In this document: positions 60,568-64,000 of the stretch, one piece after another
Layout: each line of letters starts with the position of its first letter
Numbering within the stretch: position 1 is the stretch's first letter
The notes under the pieces: model-generated
What the model was told of the DNA's origin: nothing
Seen by the model: the letters and a program-made list of their open reading frames with translations, nothing else
Database searches by the model: none
Made by a program: the position numbers and the translations under genes
Source: Citrobacter sp. FP75
Lineage (GTDB): Bacteria > Pseudomonadota > Gammaproteobacteria > Enterobacterales > Enterobacteriaceae
Assembly: GCF_018342065.1 (NCBI RefSeq)
Contig: NZ_JAFDOE010000001.1
Coordinates: 1,178,001 to 1,242,000, forward strand
DNA length: 64,000 bases
Direction of reading: 5' to 3'

Positions 60568-61338
60568 ATGAAACTACAGCATGTTTTATTAATATTGATT
60601 TGTACATCAACTTTTGCAAATGCAAGAACTGAACAGGACTTTGCAGCGGCTAAGGCGCAGTGTCTTTCAATGTCGGGAAGTTACAATGCGCAGCAGTTTG
60701 AAAACAATAGAGTACCCGGATTTAATCATGGGTTTGTAGATGGAATGAATACGTTTGCAGTAGTAAACGCCAACCAACAGCGACAGGAGATCTACAAAGA
60801 TTGCCTACGTGGTCAAGGCTGGGGGGAGGATGGAAGTGAGTTGCAGAGCAATGCCCAGCAACCAGATACTCAGAGCAAAGCATCTTCGCCTGTAATGACA
60901 GAGATAAATAATATACCGGAGTTGTCGAGTTGGCTGAAGTTCGATCAAAAGAGATTTAACGTATCTATCGATAGTGATAATTATTTAAGAAGTAAAAGTG
61001 GTTGGAAGGATGCTTCTCTTCACGATCGGTTCTTGCGTGTAGTGGGCATTACCAATGCCATCTTTGGTGACTCACCAAATGATGATGAAAGGTGTCTGGT
61101 TAAAGATATAAAAAATGATATCAATGGCGCTAAATATGATCTGGCAGCAATTCGAATGTACCCAGTGGATATAGTAAAAAATTATGCTTTTATGTGTGAT
61201 AAGAAAACAAATCCAGAGTCATTGGCTAGATTCGAGAGTGAAGTGATAAAAAAGACAAATGTTATCGCCACTTTTCCCAGTGTTAAGGCTGCTGGCGCTC
61301 AATCCTCGACCACCAACAAAAGCGTAGATGACTACTGA
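60568..61338 (+). CDS. exported protein moron, 256 residues
   Basis: Signal peptide of about 19 residues (LQHVLLILICTSTFANA), then a soluble domain with EQDFAAAKAQCLSMSGSYNAQQFENNRVPGFNHGFVDGMNTFA and four spread Cys. A very strong AAGGAGG ribosome site, AT-rich DNA, 344 bp of gene-free sequence upstream and a terminator downstream set it apart from the virion genes. No family recognised; periplasmic location is predicted. Confidence 0.6.
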   Translation: MKLQHVLLILICTSTFANARTEQDFAAAKAQCLSMSGSYNAQQFENNRVPGFNHGFVDGMNTFAVVNANQQRQEIYKDCLRGQGWGEDGSELQSNAQQPDTQSKASSPVMTEINNIPELSSWLKFDQKRFNVSIDSDNYLRSKSGWKDASLHDRFLRVVGITNAIFGDSPNDDERCLVKDIKNDINGAKYDLAAIRMYPVDIVKNYAFMCDKKTNPESLARFESEVIKKTNVIATFPSVKAAGAQSSTTNKSVDDY

Positions 61339-61392
61339 TTAGTTAACCTGCTACCCACACCACTAAAAACTCCGTATTATTCTTCTAATGAT

Positions 61393-61427
61393 GCCGAACT
61401 ACGCCTGACCGCGAGTTCGGCTTTTTT
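61393..61427 (+). terminator. terminator after the exported-protein gene
   Basis: An 8-bp stem GCCGAACT/AGTTCGGC with a 13-base loop and TTTTTT directly after. It closes the moron just before the giant late gene. Confidence 0.8.
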
Positions 61428-61451
61428 ATTGCCATTTTTCAGGAGTTCATC

Positions 61452-64000
61452 ATGCCTCTCACTCGTCCCAATGAGTTTGAACCCGGCTTACCACCTGCGG
61501 AATACGCGCTGCCAGACGCACCTGGTGCGGAGTTTATGGATATCCCCAAAGCGTTTGGTGCGGGTTTTGGTGAAGGAACACACTTAATTGGTGAGGGGGT
61601 GCAGGAAAGTAGTAAAAAAATTGCCCATAACGTTGCATCTCATCCTCTGGATACCGGGTTGGGAGGGATCGCGGCGTCAGTGGGGATGGATGCTCTTGGC
61701 AATATGCTTAACTCTGCCGGGCACAGTATCGGCGACTTCTTCAAGGGACATATGTCCGAAGGCGGCCAGAAGGTCATGGATACACCGCTTTATCAGGATG
61801 GTCATTTTACCGATACGGCGAAAAATCCCCTGAACTGGCCGATTGTCGCAGCGGATGCCGTTGGGCAAACCGCACCAGTAATTGCAGCGTCTGCTGCTGG
61901 TGGGCTGCCACTGGCTACAGCGGCTGGCTTCGCCCAGAATGCTGGTGGTACGAGTGAGGCGGTGCACAGCGCTATCATGAATGCAGATGATAATCAGCTC
62001 ATGCAGAGTTCCACCTTCGTTAACCTGTTTAAAAATATCGACCAGGATCCGCAGTATTCAGGTTACAGCGACCTGCAAAAGATTGACCTCGCCAAAAAGC
62101 AACTTGCCGATACCGTTGCTATGGCAGATATCAGCGACCCTAAAATGCTGGCTGCCAACTTATTAGCAGCCTACACCGGCGATGCCTATCTGGGACAGTT
62201 GTTTGCCGGGCGCATGCTCTCCAGTTCTGTCGCCAAGACGCTGGTAAAAGCGGGTGTTCGTGATGCCGGTATTAATGCCGGTTATGCCGGCACCAGCCAG
62301 TATGTTGAAAACGAAGGCATGAATGAGGCCGGGATAAAGACCGAGTCCGGACAGGGCGTTAAGGACCAGATGATCACCGGCGGCCTAACCGGTCTGGCCA
62401 TGGGGGGCGTTCCGGCAATCGTTGGGCATGTTCGCGAGGGGCGTGCTGCAGGTCGGGGCGAGAATATTTCAAATGAACCCGCAGCTTCATCTTCGGAAGA
62501 AAAGACCGAGAAAGCTGTTGATGATATTGAGACCGGCGCAAAAGAAGTTCAGCAGGGGATGCAGGATCTCAAAGAAGAGATTCAGCCTGAAGAAGACATG
62601 TTCAGTAAGAGGCTCGAAGGACACGATAATACATCGCCTGAACCCCGGGCAGATTATCGTAACGGTCTGACGCCTGAGCAGGCAGCAGAACAGGAGCGCC
62701 TTGCGTCGGGCTTTAACGACCGGGAAAAATTTGGCGGCAACGGTCCTGATGATTTTGCTGATATACCGGCATACATGCGGGCAGGGAAAGCGGTACATAC
62801 TGACCCGGATTCACGCCCATTCCATCTGGTTGATACCGCCGGTTCACAGGGACAAGTTAAAGCGCGCTTTGATGACAAAAATGATGCCGAAATATTCAGG
62901 AATGCGCAGTTGCTGGATCAATACTCTCGCGGCAAGCGAAATGAACCGGATGAGAATGAACACCAGGATGTAAAAGACTGGTTTTATCGCATGACCCGTG
63001 GCGTCAAACGCGAGGATGCCGACCCTAAAAAGCGTAAGCGCGGCAAAAAAGGGGCATCAGAGACTCAGCCTCAGCGCGAACCACGTAATGATTTCGAAGC
63101 GAAGAATATCCACGACACCATTATGGGCTACTACCAGTTCGTTATGGATGCCGCCAGAAATGCAGAGAATGGCGAGTATACCGCGCCGTCTATGGCGGAG
63201 TATGCCGACCACCGTTTTCCGGATCGCCGGCTAGCGCTGGAAGACAAGAATATTATATTTGCTGGTGGCCCGGTTCATCACGCGCGGGAGGGCGCAGGGG
63301 ATGAAACGCAGTCCGGCGCTGGCCCTGAGTTTCGTGCAGGTGAGCGTGTTCGAGGTCAGGAGTTTATACCTGCCGATCGTACTGGCGGAGGTATGCGTCA
63401 GGTTAATACCATTGACGGCGAGGCGCGCCGTGTTTTGCCTGAACTGGAAGATAAAAACATCATCTTTGCGGGTGGGCCAGTTCCGGATGAGGGACAGCGC
63501 GGTGCTGCACCGCAATTTGAGGGCGGCAGGACCAAAGCCCGGCGCCGTCTGGATCGTTTTGAAGATCGAATGGGATCGCGACAGAAGCACGCTGCACTTC
63601 CATATCGACAGCTTTCCTCCGGTGAAGCAGCTATCCCGGATTCGGTTTCTGAGGTTGCGAAAGCCGGGAACGGCGAACTCTATATGCGGCGTAACGGAAA
63701 ACCATTCCCGAGCGAGGGGCTGGCCAGACTGAGTAAACCGTATGCAGAAGCTAAAAAAGCCGGGGAACAGCCGGAGGTAGTGAAAGTTGACGGTGGTTAT
63801 GCTGTAGAAGTCCCGGACAAACAGGATAACCCCGTAAAAAAGGACGAGCCTACCAGAGAACCTGACAAACCCGATCGCCAGCCCGCAGAGCCTGAAACCA
63901 GAACCTCATCAGCAACAGATACCAGCATTACCTCTCCTGAACAACATTCCACCTTTTTTCGTCATCTTATTGAAAACCCCGAAAACACTTCGCCGGATGA
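61452..64000 (+). CDS. giant late virion protein, N-terminal 849 residues (runs off window)
   Basis: Open from ATG 61452 (CAGGAG upstream) to the window end. Residues 1-60 are disordered. About 60-330 are Gly/Ala-rich with hydrophobic helices (WPIVAADAVGQTAPVIAASAAGGLPLATAAG, ITGGLTGLAMGGVPAIVG), as in proteins ejected into the envelope. The rest is charged and disordered with a duplicated module LEDKNIIFAGGPV at residues 596 and 665. 933W-type phages encode a ~2,800-residue protein at this place. Confidence 0.75.
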   Translation, partial: MPLTRPNEFEPGLPPAEYALPDAPGAEFMDIPKAFGAGFGEGTHLIGEGVQESSKKIAHNVASHPLDTGLGGIAASVGMDALGNMLNSAGHSIGDFFKGHMSEGGQKVMDTPLYQDGHFTDTAKNPLNWPIVAADAVGQTAPVIAASAAGGLPLATAAGFAQNAGGTSEAVHSAIMNADDNQLMQSSTFVNLFKNIDQDPQYSGYSDLQKIDLAKKQLADTVAMADISDPKMLAANLLAAYTGDAYLGQLFAGRMLSSSVAKTLVKAGVRDAGINAGYAGTSQYVENEGMNEAGIKTESGQGVKDQMITGGLTGLAMGGVPAIVGHVREGRAAGRGENISNEPAASSSEEKTEKAVDDIETGAKEVQQGMQDLKEEIQPEEDMFSKRLEGHDNTSPEPRADYRNGLTPEQAAEQERLASGFNDREKFGGNGPDDFADIPAYMRAGKAVHTDPDSRPFHLVDTAGSQGQVKARFDDKNDAEIFRNAQLLDQYSRGKRNEPDENEHQDVKDWFYRMTRGVKREDADPKKRKRGKKGASETQPQREPRNDFEAKNIHDTIMGYYQFVMDAARNAENGEYTAPSMAEYADHRFPDRRLALEDKNIIFAGGPVHHAREGAGDETQSGAGPEFRAGERVRGQEFIPADRTGGGMRQVNTIDGEARRVLPELEDKNIIFAGGPVPDEGQRGAAPQFEGGRTKARRRLDRFEDRMGSRQKHAALPYRQLSSGEAAIPDSVSEVAKAGNGELYMRRNGKPFPSEGLARLSKPYAEAKKAGEQPEVVKVDGGYAVEVPDKQDNPVKKDEPTREPDKPDRQPAEPETRTSSATDTSITSPEQHSTFFRHLIENPENTSPD

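Overview
The window is a stretch of enterobacterial chromosome (Escherichia/Citrobacter-like) followed by most of an integrated lambdoid prophage. The host part (1-16.5 kb) carries the familiar K-12 neighbourhood ycjU-ycjV-ompG-ycjW, pspE, ycjX-ycjF-tyrR, tpx, ycjG, mpaA, mppA, ynaI, ynaJ, uspE. Differences from K-12 order are that pspE lies between ycjW and ycjX, ycjV is intact, and a divergent DeoR-regulator/VOC-protein pair sits between mppA and ynaI.

The prophage starts just beyond uspE (int at 16.6 kb), where fnr would be expected, and runs past the right edge. Its early leftward arm (16.6-26 kb, minus strand) has int, xis, small phage proteins, an ANR-type regulator, an exonuclease-like protein and a Hanks-type Ser/Thr kinase resembling the superinfection-exclusion kinase Stk of phage 933W. 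The kinase follows a long leader with a boxA and three hairpins; no N gene was recognised. The immunity region (26.2-27.6 kb) has a CI-like repressor lacking the usual self-cleavage residues, OR/PR and cro. The rightward early arm (27.6-33.3 kb) has O- and P-type replication genes with a likely origin inside O, then a translationally coupled trio: RdgC fused to an FtsK gamma (KOPS-reading) domain, a DNA methyltransferase and a DUF968 protein.

A low-GC accessory block (33.3-39.1 kb) follows, with a PD-(D/E)XK-like protein, a broken emrE, a decayed duplicate of the DUF968 3' end, a zinc/HNH nuclease resembling modification-dependent restriction enzymes, a two-TM protein and several small proteins. 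Then come antiterminator Q, a pR'-tR' late promoter/terminator module, holin, lysozyme-fold endolysin and a small lipoprotein. No stx genes or phage tRNAs occur between Q and the holin.

The late genes (41-64 kb) match the short-tailed 933W/phi24B type: terS, terL, 712-residue portal, scaffold, N4 gp56-like capsid, connectors, Stf-like tail fibre with Tfa, tail-tip proteins and the start of a giant virion protein. A NUDIX gene is inserted between portal and scaffold and is followed by a second copy of the pR'-tR' module. terS contains seven copies of the palindrome TGCGCA within 131 bp, a candidate pac site.

All calls come from reading the sequence and from remembered families. No database or structure search was run.
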